Shown piece after piece: positions 7,305 through 15,474 of a stretch of 37,515 nt of DNA. Origin of the DNA: Ruthenibacterium avium. GTDB taxonomy: Bacteria; Bacillota; Clostridia; Oscillospirales; Ruminococcaceae. A program made the translations under genes and the position numbers. Location: assembly GCA_019118905.1 (NCBI GenBank), contig DWYA01000062.1, positions 1 to 37,515 on the forward strand. The letters run 5' to 3'. The notes under the pieces were generated by a model that did not search any database, was not told where the DNA came from, and saw only the letters and a list, made by a program, of their open reading frames with translations. Each line of letters starts with the position of its first letter. The stretch's first letter is position 1.

Positions 7305-8672
7305 TTACTTTCCAACGCAAAAACGCGCAAACACTTCGTCAATGACATGCTCGGCAGCGCGTTCTCCCGTCAGCTCATACAGTGCGTCCAGCGCATCCTC
7401 TACACAAACGCCCGCCGCATCGAGCGTCAAGCCAATCGCAAGCGTTGTCTGTGCCTCCTGCAAGGCATCGCGCGCTTTAACCGCTGCGGCAAGCTGGCGC
7501 TCATTGGCCAGCAAGAGCGCATCGGGGTCAGCGTGAGCCGTTCCCAAAACCCTCCCCACACATTGTTCCACGTGGAACAAAAAGGAGATGTCTTTCGCAG
7601 AAATCGAAATAATTTCTGTAAAGCAGTCGGCAATGCGGCTTTCGTCAAAGCGCTTTTCTAAATCGTTTTTATTTAAAATGGCAATCGCCGCTTTGCCGCG
7701 GCACTGCTGTGCCAAGCGCACATCTTCTTCGGTCACTTCCCGCGAAGCGTCAAACACGGCCAAAACGAGCGCGGCACGCTCCAAGTGGGCGTAACTGCGG
7801 CGGATGCCCTCTGCTTCTACAAGATCGCCCGTTTCTCGAATGCCCGCCGTATCTGCCAAGTGCAGCTGCACCCCAGCCAAGCAAAGGTCCTGCTCTACAA
7901 CGTCGCGTGTCGTTCCCGCCACCGGCGTGACAATGGCGCGCTCAAAGCCGGAGAGCAAATTCATCAGCGTGGATTTTCCCACGTTGGGGCTGCCCACAAT
8001 CGCGGCAGGAACCCCGCGCCGCAGTACCGCGCCCACATCGTAGCCGTCAATCAGCGTTTGCAGTACGCTTTGAGCTTTTGCAATGCTGTCCTGCATTGCC
8101 TCCGGCTCCAGCTCCGGCACTTCTTCCTCGGGGTAATCGGTATAAGCCGCCAGGTGGCTTTGCAGCGAAAGCAGCATCTCCTGTACACTTTGAATTTTGC
8201 GGTACAGCGCTCCTTCCATCGAAGCTGCCGCGGCTGCTGCGCCCTGCTTGCCGCCCGCGCTGATTAAATCCATCACCGCTTCTGCCTGTGTTAAGCTGAT
8301 GCGTCCGTTTAAAAACGCACGCTTCGTAAATTCTCCGGCGGCGGCCGGCTTTGCGCCCGCCGCAAAGCACGCGCGCAGCAGCTGCTCACTCACCGCACTG
8401 CCGCCGTGGCAGGAAAGCTCCACAACATCCTCGCCGGTATAGCTGTGCGGCGCACGAAAGCAAAGCGCCACCACTTCATCCGCCACCACACCATCATTCA
8501 TGAAATAGCCGAACATCGCCGTATAGCCTTTGGCATTTTCCAGCTTTTTCTCTTTGTTCACGGGGCAAAACACCTTTGCCGCCACTTCATAGGCCGTCTC
8601 GCCCGAAATGCGAATTACGGCAATTCCTCCCACGCCCGGCGGCGTTGCCACCGCCGCAATGGTATGCTCCAT
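7305..8672 (-). CDS. mnmE: tRNA modification GTPase MnmE (TrmE/ThdF)
   Basis: Potassium-activated GTPase that with MnmG modifies the wobble uridine (xm5U) of tRNAs. The N-terminal folate-binding domain spans residues 1 to about 118; a helical domain follows, with the G domain inserted: G1 GSPNVGKS (227-234), G3 DTAG (274-277), G4 NKND (334-337). The C-terminal CVGK (452-455) is the catalytic CxGK motif of the family. The start is ATG 8670-8672, preceded by AAAGGAAAG; an upstream frame extension of 15 codons lacks a ribosome binding site. The product is 455 aa, the normal size. A parS site lies inside the gene and encodes residues 365-370. Confidence 0.97.
   Translation of the reverse strand: MEHTIAAVATPPGVGGIAVIRISGETAYEVAAKVFCPVNKEKKLENAKGYTAMFGYFMNDGVVADEVVALCFRAPHSYTGEDVVELSCHGGSAVSEQLLRACFAAGAKPAAAGEFTKRAFLNGRISLTQAEAVMDLISAGGKQGAAAAAASMEGALYRKIQSVQEMLLSLQSHLAAYTDYPEEEVPELEPEAMQDSIAKAQSVLQTLIDGYDVGAVLRRGVPAAIVGSPNVGKSTLMNLLSGFERAIVTPVAGTTRDVVEQDLCLAGVQLHLADTAGIRETGDLVEAEGIRRSYAHLERAALVLAVFDASREVTEEDVRLAQQCRGKAAIAILNKNDLEKRFDESRIADCFTEIISISAKDISFLFHVEQCVGRVLGTAHADPDALLLANERQLAAAVKARDALQEAQTTLAIGLTLDAAGVCVEDALDALYELTGERAAEHVIDEVFARFCVGK
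7564..7579. promoter_or_regulatory. parS site 3, inside mnmE
   Basis: TGTTCCACGTGGAACA, identical to parS site 2, lies within the mnmE coding sequence, where the minus strand reads as LFHVEQ (residues 365-370). It is 3.7 kb from site 2. Confidence 0.92.
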
Positions 8673-8742
8673 GTTGTCTTTCCTTTCTGTTGTGTGTGCG
8701 TCCTTCTTAGGCAGCACACGGATTTTGCATGTTTGTCATACA

Positions 8743-8773
8743 ACAAAAGCCCGCGCAGCGCACGGACTTTTGT
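8743..8773 (-). terminator. Terminator of the gyrase-side operon
   Basis: On the minus strand ACAAAAGTCCGTGCGC pairs imperfectly with GCGCGGGCTTTTGT, with a short loop, and the 3' arm ends in CTTTTGTTG. It lies about 20 bases past the stop of the zinc-ribbon gene, between it and mnmE. Confidence 0.65.
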
Positions 8774-8793
8774 TTGCGCCTTCTTTGAGGCTC

Positions 8794-9093
8794 TTATTTA
8801 CGCACTGCCTTAAAAATTTCAATTTCATTTGCCGGCAGCTCGGTTTTAAAGTCGTGCTCGGTGCGGTGCAGATTGCCGCAAATGCACGTTTCTTCACCGC
8901 GTGCATCCAACGGCATATAATAGCCGCAGGTGGTGCAGCGGGCGTACAGACCGGGCTTGCGCTTAAACTCTTTCGCCAAAAAGCCCGTTGCCTTGGGGCC
9001 GTGACCCAAATAGGAAAAGCTCATTTTCGCTTTCAGTTCTTCCTGCTGTTTTTCCAGCTGAGCCTGATTGACGTTCCAGTTTCTCATATCCAT
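8794..9093 (-). CDS. Small zinc-ribbon protein of unknown function
   Basis: 99 aa, not recognised as a named family. It has a Lys/Glu/Gln-rich helical N-terminus (about residues 10-26), a basic middle and a probable zinc site: C53-x2-C56 with C70-x-C72, separated by 13 residues. The C-terminus is acidic (ANEIEIFKAVRK). The start ATG lies 3 bases after the gyrA stop and its ribosome binding site (GTGAGGAA) is inside the gyrA end, so it is translated from the gyrA message. A terminator follows. A nucleic-acid or protein-binding role would be a guess. Confidence 0.82.
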   Translation of the reverse strand: MDMRNWNVNQAQLEKQQEELKAKMSFSYLGHGPKATGFLAKEFKRKPGLYARCTTCGYYMPLDARGEETCICGNLHRTEHDFKTELPANEIEIFKAVRK

Positions 9094-9096
9094 GGT

Positions 9097-11667
9097 TCAT
9101 TCCTCACTTTCCTCGGCAGCGTCCGCTTCGTCGGCGGCCTCCTGCGCCTGCATGGCTTCCAGCTCCTCGGGGGTCGGTTCGCCTTCGCCGTCCTCCTCGG
9201 GCTTTGCCGTTTCTTCGCTGTCATCGCGCTCGGTACGCGCCACGGTAACTACACGGTCATTTTCCGACAGACGCATCACGCGCACACCCGAACCGTAACG
9301 GCTCTGCGTATTGATATCCTCTACATGCATCCGAATGATGATACCCTCCAAGCTGATGAGAATCATATCATCCGTTTCATCCATCACTTTAATGCCCGCG
9401 ACATGGCCGCTTGTGCCGTAGTTGCGAATACCCTTACCGCCGCGGCGCTGAATGCGGTATTCACTTTCCTTCGTGCGGCGGCCCTTGCCTTCTTCTGTCA
9501 CGGTCAGCACGGTTGCCCCCTCACGCAGAATGGCGCAGCCCACAACGCTGTCGCCCTCGGACAAGCGAATGGCGCGCACACCGGTGGCGTTGCGGCCCAT
9601 CGTGCGGGCGTCTGTTTCGGCAAAGCGAATCATCATGCCGTTGCGCGTTGCCACCAGCAGCTCGTTTTCACCGCTGGTAATGTGCGTCCATGCCAGCGCG
9701 TCGCCTTCATTGAGGTTAATGGCAATCAGACCCGACTTGCGGATATTGGCATAAGCCGAGAGCGGCGTTCGCTTGATGATGCCGTTCTTCGTCACCATCA
9801 CGAGATACTGCTCGTGCTCCGCGTGCTGCTCCATCTGCTCCTTTGCCACACTCAGCATTCCGGCTACCTGTTCGCCGTCCTGCAGCGGCAGCAGGTTGAC
9901 AATGTTCGTTCCCTTTGCCGTGCGGCTGCCTTCGTACACCTGATAGCCTTTCAAGCGGTAAACGCGGCCTTGGTCCGTGACAAAAAGCAGATAATCGTGG
10001 GTGGAAGCCAAGAACAGCTCCTCCACAAAATCCTCCTCTTTGCGCGAAAGAGCGGTAATGCCGCGGCCGCCGCGGCGCTGTGCCTGGTAAGTGTCCGCCG
10101 GCTGACGCTTGATGTAACCTGCGTGGGTCAGCGTAAAGACACACTCCTCCTCGGGGATCAGGTCCTCAATGTCCATCTCGCCGGAGACGTGTGCAATCTC
10201 GGTGCGGCGCTCATCGCCGTATTTATCGCGCAGCACCATCAGCTCGCTCTCCACAACGGCCAGCACTTTGGCGCTGTCGGAAAGCAAATCGGTCCATTCA
10301 CCGATTTTGGTCTGCAGCTCGCCCAGCTCATTATCAATTTTCAAAATCTCAAGACCCGCCAATTGACCCAGCTGGAAGTTGACAATCGCCGTTGCCTGCA
10401 CATCGTCAAACTCAAATTTTTCCATGATGGCGCTTTTCGCCTCGGCTTTTCCGCCTTTGCACGCGCGGATGGTGGCAATAATTTCGTCCACCAAATCCAC
10501 GGCACGGCGCAAGCCTTCCAGCACATGTGCACGCTCTTTGGCTTTTTTCAGGTCATGCTCGGTGCGGCGGCGCACGACTTCCTCTTGGAACTCCAAATAT
10601 TTTTGCAGCATGTCCTTGAGGCTCATCAGCTTGGGTACGCCCTTGTCAAGCGCCAGCATAATCACGCCCACGGTATCTTGCAGCTGCGTATAGCGGTACA
10701 GCTGATTCAGCACCACCTGCGGGTTTGCCTCGCGTTTCAGCTCCACCACAACGCGCATTCCCTGGCGGTTCGATTCATCGTTCAAATCGGCAATGCCTTC
10801 AATGCGCTTTTCCTTCGCCAAATCTGCGATATTTTCCAAAAGACGCGCCTTGTTGACCATATACGGCAATTCCGTGATGATGATTTGGAAGCGTCCGTTT
10901 TTCTGCTCCACAATTTCCGCACGGCCGCGCAGCGTAATTTTGCCGCGTCCCGTGGCGTAAGCCGCACGAATGCCGCTGCGCCCCATAATGATGCCGCCCG
11001 TGGGGAAATCCGGGCCATGGACATACTCCATCAGCTCGGCCAGCTCAATCTCCGGCTGGTGAATGAGCGCCGAAAGCGCGTCAATCACCTCGCACAGGTT
11101 ATGCGGCGGAATATTGGTCGCCATACCGACGGCAATGCCGTTGGAACCGTTGATCAGCAGGTTCGGCACACGGCACGGCAGCACGCTCGGCTCTTTTTTC
11201 GACTCGTCAAAGTTCGGCACCATGTCGATGGTGTCTTTTTCAATATCCGTCAGCAAATCGACGGCCATTTTGCTCATGCGGGCTTCGGTGTAACGATATG
11301 CCGCGGGAGGGTCGCCGTCCACAGAGCCAAAGTTGCCTTGGCCGTCTACCAGCGGATAGCGCAGCGAAAAGTCCTGTGCCAGACGCACCATAGCGTCATA
11401 CACAGAGGCGTCGCCGTGTGGGTGGTACGAGCCAAGCACCGCACCCACCGTATCGGCAGACTTGCGGTACGGGTGGGACGGGTCGTTGCCGCGTTCATAC
11501 ATGGTGTACAAAATGCGGCGGTGAACGGGCTTCAAGCCGTCGCGCACATCCGGCAGCGCGCGCGCCGTGATGACCGACATCGAATAGTCGATAAAGGCGT
11601 TTTCCATTTCGTCCTTGATGTCGCGCACAATCAAGCGGGTGCCGGGTTTGATGCTGTTTTCGATCAT
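9097..11667 (-). CDS. gyrA: DNA gyrase subunit A
   Basis: Breakage-reunion subunit of the type II topoisomerase that introduces negative supercoils ahead of and behind replication forks. The 856 aa include the winged-helix/tower region with catalytic Tyr126 (in RYTEAR), the quinolone region HPHGDASVYD (82-91), and a C-terminal beta-pinwheel with the GyrA box YQAQRRGGRG and a related repeat YRIQRRGGKG. The tail is acidic (Glu/Asp/Ala-rich). It forms A2B2 with GyrB, encoded 63 bases upstream. The ATG is preceded by GGAGTAGGAAG. The position equal to E. coli Ser83 is Ala87 here. Presence of a proper GyrA box indicates gyrase rather than topoisomerase IV. Confidence 0.98.
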   Translation of the reverse strand: MIENSIKPGTRLIVRDIKDEMENAFIDYSMSVITARALPDVRDGLKPVHRRILYTMYERGNDPSHPYRKSADTVGAVLGSYHPHGDASVYDAMVRLAQDFSLRYPLVDGQGNFGSVDGDPPAAYRYTEARMSKMAVDLLTDIEKDTIDMVPNFDESKKEPSVLPCRVPNLLINGSNGIAVGMATNIPPHNLCEVIDALSALIHQPEIELAELMEYVHGPDFPTGGIIMGRSGIRAAYATGRGKITLRGRAEIVEQKNGRFQIIITELPYMVNKARLLENIADLAKEKRIEGIADLNDESNRQGMRVVVELKREANPQVVLNQLYRYTQLQDTVGVIMLALDKGVPKLMSLKDMLQKYLEFQEEVVRRRTEHDLKKAKERAHVLEGLRRAVDLVDEIIATIRACKGGKAEAKSAIMEKFEFDDVQATAIVNFQLGQLAGLEILKIDNELGELQTKIGEWTDLLSDSAKVLAVVESELMVLRDKYGDERRTEIAHVSGEMDIEDLIPEEECVFTLTHAGYIKRQPADTYQAQRRGGRGITALSRKEEDFVEELFLASTHDYLLFVTDQGRVYRLKGYQVYEGSRTAKGTNIVNLLPLQDGEQVAGMLSVAKEQMEQHAEHEQYLVMVTKNGIIKRTPLSAYANIRKSGLIAINLNEGDALAWTHITSGENELLVATRNGMMIRFAETDARTMGRNATGVRAIRLSEGDSVVGCAILREGATVLTVTEEGKGRRTKESEYRIQRRGGKGIRNYGTSGHVAGIKVMDETDDMILISLEGIIIRMHVEDINTQSRYGSGVRVMRLSENDRVVTVARTERDDSEETAKPEEDGEGEPTPEELEAMQAQEAADEADAAEESEE

Positions 11668-11730
11668 ATCTTCCTACTCCAGTTTCTCTGCGGAGCCTGT
11701 GCGCTCCGGTTGCAATCTATCTTTACGCCG

Positions 11731-13668
11731 TTATACGTCCAAGTTGGCATACGGGGCATTTGCCTCAATAAATTCGCGGCGCGGCTCCACTTTATCGCCC
11801 ATCAAAATGCTGAACGTTTCATCGGCCTGCATCGCGTCCTCAATCGTAATCTGAACGATGACGCGGTTTTCGGGGTCCATGGTGGTTTCCCACAGCTGTT
11901 CCGGGTTCATCTCACCCAAGCCTTTGTAGCGGCTCGCCTTTGCGCCTTGGCCCATTTCTGCCATAAAGGCGCTCATTTCTGCGTCGTTGTAGGCATATTT
12001 TACTTGCTTGCCCTTTTGAATTTTGAACAAAGGCGGCTGTGCAATATACACATGGCCGTTTTCGACCAGCGGGCGCATAAAGCGGAAGAAGAACGTCAAA
12101 AGCAAAGTGCAGATATGGCTGCCGTCCACGTCGGCATCGGCCATGATAAACACTTTGTGATAACGCAGCTTCGACAGGTCAAACTCATCGCCAATGCCGC
12201 AGCCCAGCGCCGTCACCACAGGGGTGAGCTTATCGTTTCCATACACTTTGTCAATGCGTGCTTTCTCCACGTTCAGCATCTTGCCCCACAGCGGCAAAAT
12301 AGCCTGAATGGCAGAATCGCGCCCCATCTTGGCCGAACCGCCCGCGGAATCACCCTCGACGATATACAGCTCGGTTTTTGTGGGGTCTTTTTCGCGGCAG
12401 TCCGCCAGCTTACCGGGCATCCGGTTCGTTTCCAGCGCCGATTTCCGGCGCACCAGCTCGCGGGCGCGCTTGGCGGCTTCGCGGGCACGGGCGGCCTGCA
12501 TCGCCTTTTCGTATACAGCTTTTGCCACCGCCGGATTTTCTTCAAAAAATTCTTTCAGCTTGTCGTACACCATACCGGACACAAGGCCGCGGATTTCCGT
12601 GTTTCCCAGCTTTGCCTTCGTCTGGCCTTCAAACTGTGCTTCGGTCAGCTTCACGCTGATGACCGCCGTCAAACCCTCGCGCACGTCCGAGCCGGAAAGA
12701 TTGTCGTCCTTCTCTTTGATATAGCCCTTTTCGCGGCCAAAATCGTTAAAGACGCGCGTCAGCGCCGACTTAAAGCCCTCCTCATGGGTGCCGCCATCGG
12801 GCGTTTCCACGTTGTTGGCAAACGACAAAAGCCGCTCGTTAAAGCTGTCATTGTATTGCAAAGCCACCTCGGCAATGGAATCGCCCGCTTGGCCTTTCAG
12901 GTAAATCACAGACGGATGCAGCGTTTCCAGCTTGTTTTGGCGGTGAATATATTCGACAAAGCTTCGAATGCCGCCTTCATAGCACATGCTTTCGTGGCGC
13001 GGCTCGCCGTCCCCCGTTTCATGGCCGGGGCGTGAATCCGTCAGCGTAATGCGCACGCCCGCGTTCAAAAACGCTTCCTCGCGCAGACGGCGGTTTAAAA
13101 TGTCATAGTCGTACTCCAGCACCTCAAACATTTCCGGGTCGGGCTTAAATGTTACCGTCGTGCCGGTGGGCAGGTCGGTTGCACCCAGACACTCCAGCGG
13201 CGCGTCCTCAATGCCGCGGCGGAAGCTTTGGCGGTACGCTTTTCCCTCGCGGCGCACTTCTACCACCAGCCACTCCGACAGCGCGTTCACCACGGAGGCA
13301 CCCACGCCGTGCAGACCGCCGGACACTTTATAGCCCGAGTTTTCGCCGCCGAACTTGCCGCCCGCGTGAAGAATGGTATAAACCACCGTCACCGCAGGAA
13401 TGCCAAGCTTGGGCTGAATGTCCACGGGAATGCCGCGTCCGTTGTCCACAACGCGGATAATGTTATCCGGCAGGATGGATACTTCAATGTGATTGCAAAA
13501 GCCCGCCAGCGCCTCGTCAATGGCGTTGTCGACAATTTCGTATACCAGATGGTGCAGGCCGCGCGGGCCAGTGGAACCGATATACATGCCCGGGCGCTTG
13601 CGCACTGCCTCCAGGCCCTCCAACACTTGAATTTGACTGCCGTCATACTGCTGATTTTGTTCCGACAT
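11731..13668 (-). CDS. gyrB: DNA gyrase subunit B
   Basis: ATPase subunit of gyrase. GHKL ATP-binding motifs are present: EIVDNAIDEA (near residue 48), DNGRGIP and GGLHGVGASVVNALS. The TOPRIM domain shows EGDSAGGSAKMGRD and DADVDGSHI, and the C-terminal SRYKGLGEMNPEQLWETTMDP motif contacts GyrA. The start is ATG 13666-13668, with GAGGTAGTAAG just upstream; a longer frame (11 codons) has no better site. The product is 645 aa, as expected for the short Gram-positive form without the enterobacterial insertion. It lies between remB and gyrA, an arrangement found in many Firmicutes. Confidence 0.98.
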   Translation of the reverse strand: MSEQNQQYDGSQIQVLEGLEAVRKRPGMYIGSTGPRGLHHLVYEIVDNAIDEALAGFCNHIEVSILPDNIIRVVDNGRGIPVDIQPKLGIPAVTVVYTILHAGGKFGGENSGYKVSGGLHGVGASVVNALSEWLVVEVRREGKAYRQSFRRGIEDAPLECLGATDLPTGTTVTFKPDPEMFEVLEYDYDILNRRLREEAFLNAGVRITLTDSRPGHETGDGEPRHESMCYEGGIRSFVEYIHRQNKLETLHPSVIYLKGQAGDSIAEVALQYNDSFNERLLSFANNVETPDGGTHEEGFKSALTRVFNDFGREKGYIKEKDDNLSGSDVREGLTAVISVKLTEAQFEGQTKAKLGNTEIRGLVSGMVYDKLKEFFEENPAVAKAVYEKAMQAARAREAAKRARELVRRKSALETNRMPGKLADCREKDPTKTELYIVEGDSAGGSAKMGRDSAIQAILPLWGKMLNVEKARIDKVYGNDKLTPVVTALGCGIGDEFDLSKLRYHKVFIMADADVDGSHICTLLLTFFFRFMRPLVENGHVYIAQPPLFKIQKGKQVKYAYNDAEMSAFMAEMGQGAKASRYKGLGEMNPEQLWETTMDPENRVIVQITIEDAMQADETFSILMGDKVEPRREFIEANAPYANLDV

Positions 13669-13773
13669 CTTACTACCTCGAATCCATGTTGCTCCAGACA
13701 TTTCCCGGCAAACCGTGTGCAGACACTCGGTTTTCCGCGCCGAAAAGCGTCCTGAAAGTTGAAATGGCGTGCC

Positions 13774-14031
13774 TCACGCCTCGAAGGCCGCCGCACTGCG
13801 TTTCAGCAGCGTTGCGGCACTGATTTGACTGATATAAACGCGCCCGTTTTCGCCGCCCGTCACAATAAAGCTTTTGGGCAGCTCGGGCGAAACATTCACA
13901 ACGCGCCCGCTTTTTTCCGCGCGCGCCAAATAATCGCGGGTATGCGCAGAGAGCGTGGCCGTGTCCAAGTCAAAAATTCCCACAATTTCCTTGGTGTGAA
14001 TGACAACCTCTTGGCCTAAATGCAGGTACAT
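13774..14031 (-). CDS. remB: Extracellular matrix regulator RemB (YaaB, DUF370)
   Basis: 85 aa DUF370 protein, recognised from its N-terminal part (MYLHLGQEVVIHTKEIVGIFD), a conserved YISQISAATLLKR near the C-terminus and its position between recF and gyrB, as in Bacillus subtilis yaaB/remB. There RemB, with the DNA-binding paralogue RemA, promotes expression of matrix genes; whether this applies here is inference. The ATG has GGGGAGG upstream. Confidence 0.88.
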   Translation of the reverse strand: MYLHLGQEVVIHTKEIVGIFDLDTATLSAHTRDYLARAEKSGRVVNVSPELPKSFIVTGGENGRVYISQISAATLLKRSAAAFEA

Positions 14032-14169
14032 GCGCTGCGCCTCCCCATCATTTCTTCTCTTCTTAAAGAAATGCCAACTCCCACACCGGGCGCTCGTGCC
14101 CGGCGAGAATTTGCATTCTGTTTTTATGCATAAATATTCATCGTTTGTCCGCAGCGCACAGACAATCGC

Positions 14170-15258
14170 TTAACCCGGTGAAAGCACCCCGTCATGCATC
14201 CGGTAAATACGCCCGTCCGTGCGGGCAAAGGCCGCTGTATCGCACGCCGTTACCAGGGTTTGCCGGTGCTCCATTCGGCTCAATAAATAACGCTGCCGGT
14301 TTTCATCCAGCTCCGAAAGTACATCATCCAGCAGCATCACGGGATGCTCGCCCGTAATCTCCTTGGTACCCGCTGCTTCCGCCAGCTTCATCGACAAAAC
14401 AATGCTGCGCTGCTGACCTTGGCTGGCATAAATTTTGGCCGGGCGATCGTCCAAAAACAGCTCAAAATCCTCGCGGTGCGGCCCCGCCGTACAAAAGCCC
14501 GCGGCCACGTCACGCCGTCTGTTTTGCAGTAAGGTATCCAAAAGCTGCCCTTTGGCGCAAGTGGGACGATATTCCACCCGCAGCGCTTCGCGCCCACCGG
14601 AAATATCGTGATAAGTGCGGTAAATTTCCGGGCAAATCACGGCCAAATACTCCTGCCGCCGGTGCATCATTTGTTCTCCCAGCCGCGCCAGCTCCTCGTC
14701 AAACACATCCAACAGCGCCGAAGCCCCTTGTGTTTTATGATACAGCTTCAACAGCGCATTTTTTTGAGTGAGCTGTCGATGATAGCGCCGAAACACACTT
14801 AAATATCCCGGATACAGCTGGCACAGCGCCGCGTCTAAAAAGCGTCTGCGCCCTTCCGGGCTGCCTTTGACCAGGGTTAAATGGCCGGGTTCAAACACAA
14901 CGGCGGTAAAAATGCCCGCAATGGCGGTTGCTCTGCCGTAGTCCACGCCGTTCACTTGCGCAGTCCGCCCTTTTTTCATGCCGGGCTGCGCACCGGCTAC
15001 GGTAACGCGAATCTTTTTTTCCATGCCGTCGCTTTCCGTTTCGCCCAAAAGGCGCGCCACCGGCTCATTTTGGGCAATCAGCTCGGCATCTTTTGCGCCG
15101 CGAAAGCTTTTCGAGCCGGTTAAAAGCCAAACAGCCTCTAATAAATTCGTTTTGCCCTGGCCGTTTTCCCCGCAAATCACGGTCAGCTCCGGCCCGGGCT
15201 CCAGCACCGCATGGGAAATATTGCGGTAATGCTCTGCTTCCAGCCGTTTCAGCCTCAC
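14170..15258 (-). CDS. recF: DNA replication and repair protein RecF
   Basis: SMC-like ATPase that with RecO and RecR loads RecA at gaps. Walker A is GENGQGKT (about residues 30-37), the ABC-type signature is SQGQQRS and Walker B is PVMLLDDVLSELD. I choose GTG 15256-15258 as the start: it overlaps the stop of the S4 gene (GTGA) and has GAGG about 10 bases upstream, giving 362 aa. A GTG three codons earlier is only about a base from that GAGG and less likely. Length is normal. The 138 bases after it, before remB, show no gene. Confidence 0.95.
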   Translation of the reverse strand: MRLKRLEAEHYRNISHAVLEPGPELTVICGENGQGKTNLLEAVWLLTGSKSFRGAKDAELIAQNEPVARLLGETESDGMEKKIRVTVAGAQPGMKKGRTAQVNGVDYGRATAIAGIFTAVVFEPGHLTLVKGSPEGRRRFLDAALCQLYPGYLSVFRRYHRQLTQKNALLKLYHKTQGASALLDVFDEELARLGEQMMHRRQEYLAVICPEIYRTYHDISGGREALRVEYRPTCAKGQLLDTLLQNRRRDVAAGFCTAGPHREDFELFLDDRPAKIYASQGQQRSIVLSMKLAEAAGTKEITGEHPVMLLDDVLSELDENRQRYLLSRMEHRQTLVTACDTAAFARTDGRIYRMHDGVLSPG

Positions 15259-15464
15259 GCGCTGCACACCTCGATAGACACATCGCCCAGCTGCACTTGA
15301 TCGCCGGGACGAATTTTTTTGCCGCGCATGGTGCAGCGCTCACCGTTGACAAAAACACGCCCATCCTGCACCGCCGCTTTGGCTTCGCCTCCCGTTTCAC
15401 ACACGCCGGCAAACTTCAGCAGTGCATCCAGCTTGATAAATTCCGTTCGGATCGCAATATTCAT
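15255..15464 (-). CDS. S4-domain RNA-binding protein (YaaA/RlbA family)
   Basis: 69 aa, almost entirely one S4 domain: IKLDALLKFAGVCETGGEAK, then VFVNGE and RGKKIRPGDQV. Genes of this type lie between dnaN and recF in most Firmicutes (B. subtilis yaaA, also called rlbA), where a role in ribosome assembly has been suggested. The ATG lies 10 bases after dnaN with GAGAGGGA between, and the stop overlaps the recF start, so translation is coupled. Confidence 0.93.
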   Translation of the reverse strand: MNIAIRTEFIKLDALLKFAGVCETGGEAKAAVQDGRVFVNGERCTMRGKKIRPGDQVQLGDVSIEVCSA

Positions 15465-15474
15465 AAAGTCCCTC

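Noticed and set aside
8608..13035. A 1475-codon open frame on the plus strand across gyrA and gyrB
   Set aside because: It is antisense to the well-supported gyrA and gyrB genes, has His/Ala/Leu-rich low-quality sequence and no domain; GC-rich codon positions on the minus strand keep it open.
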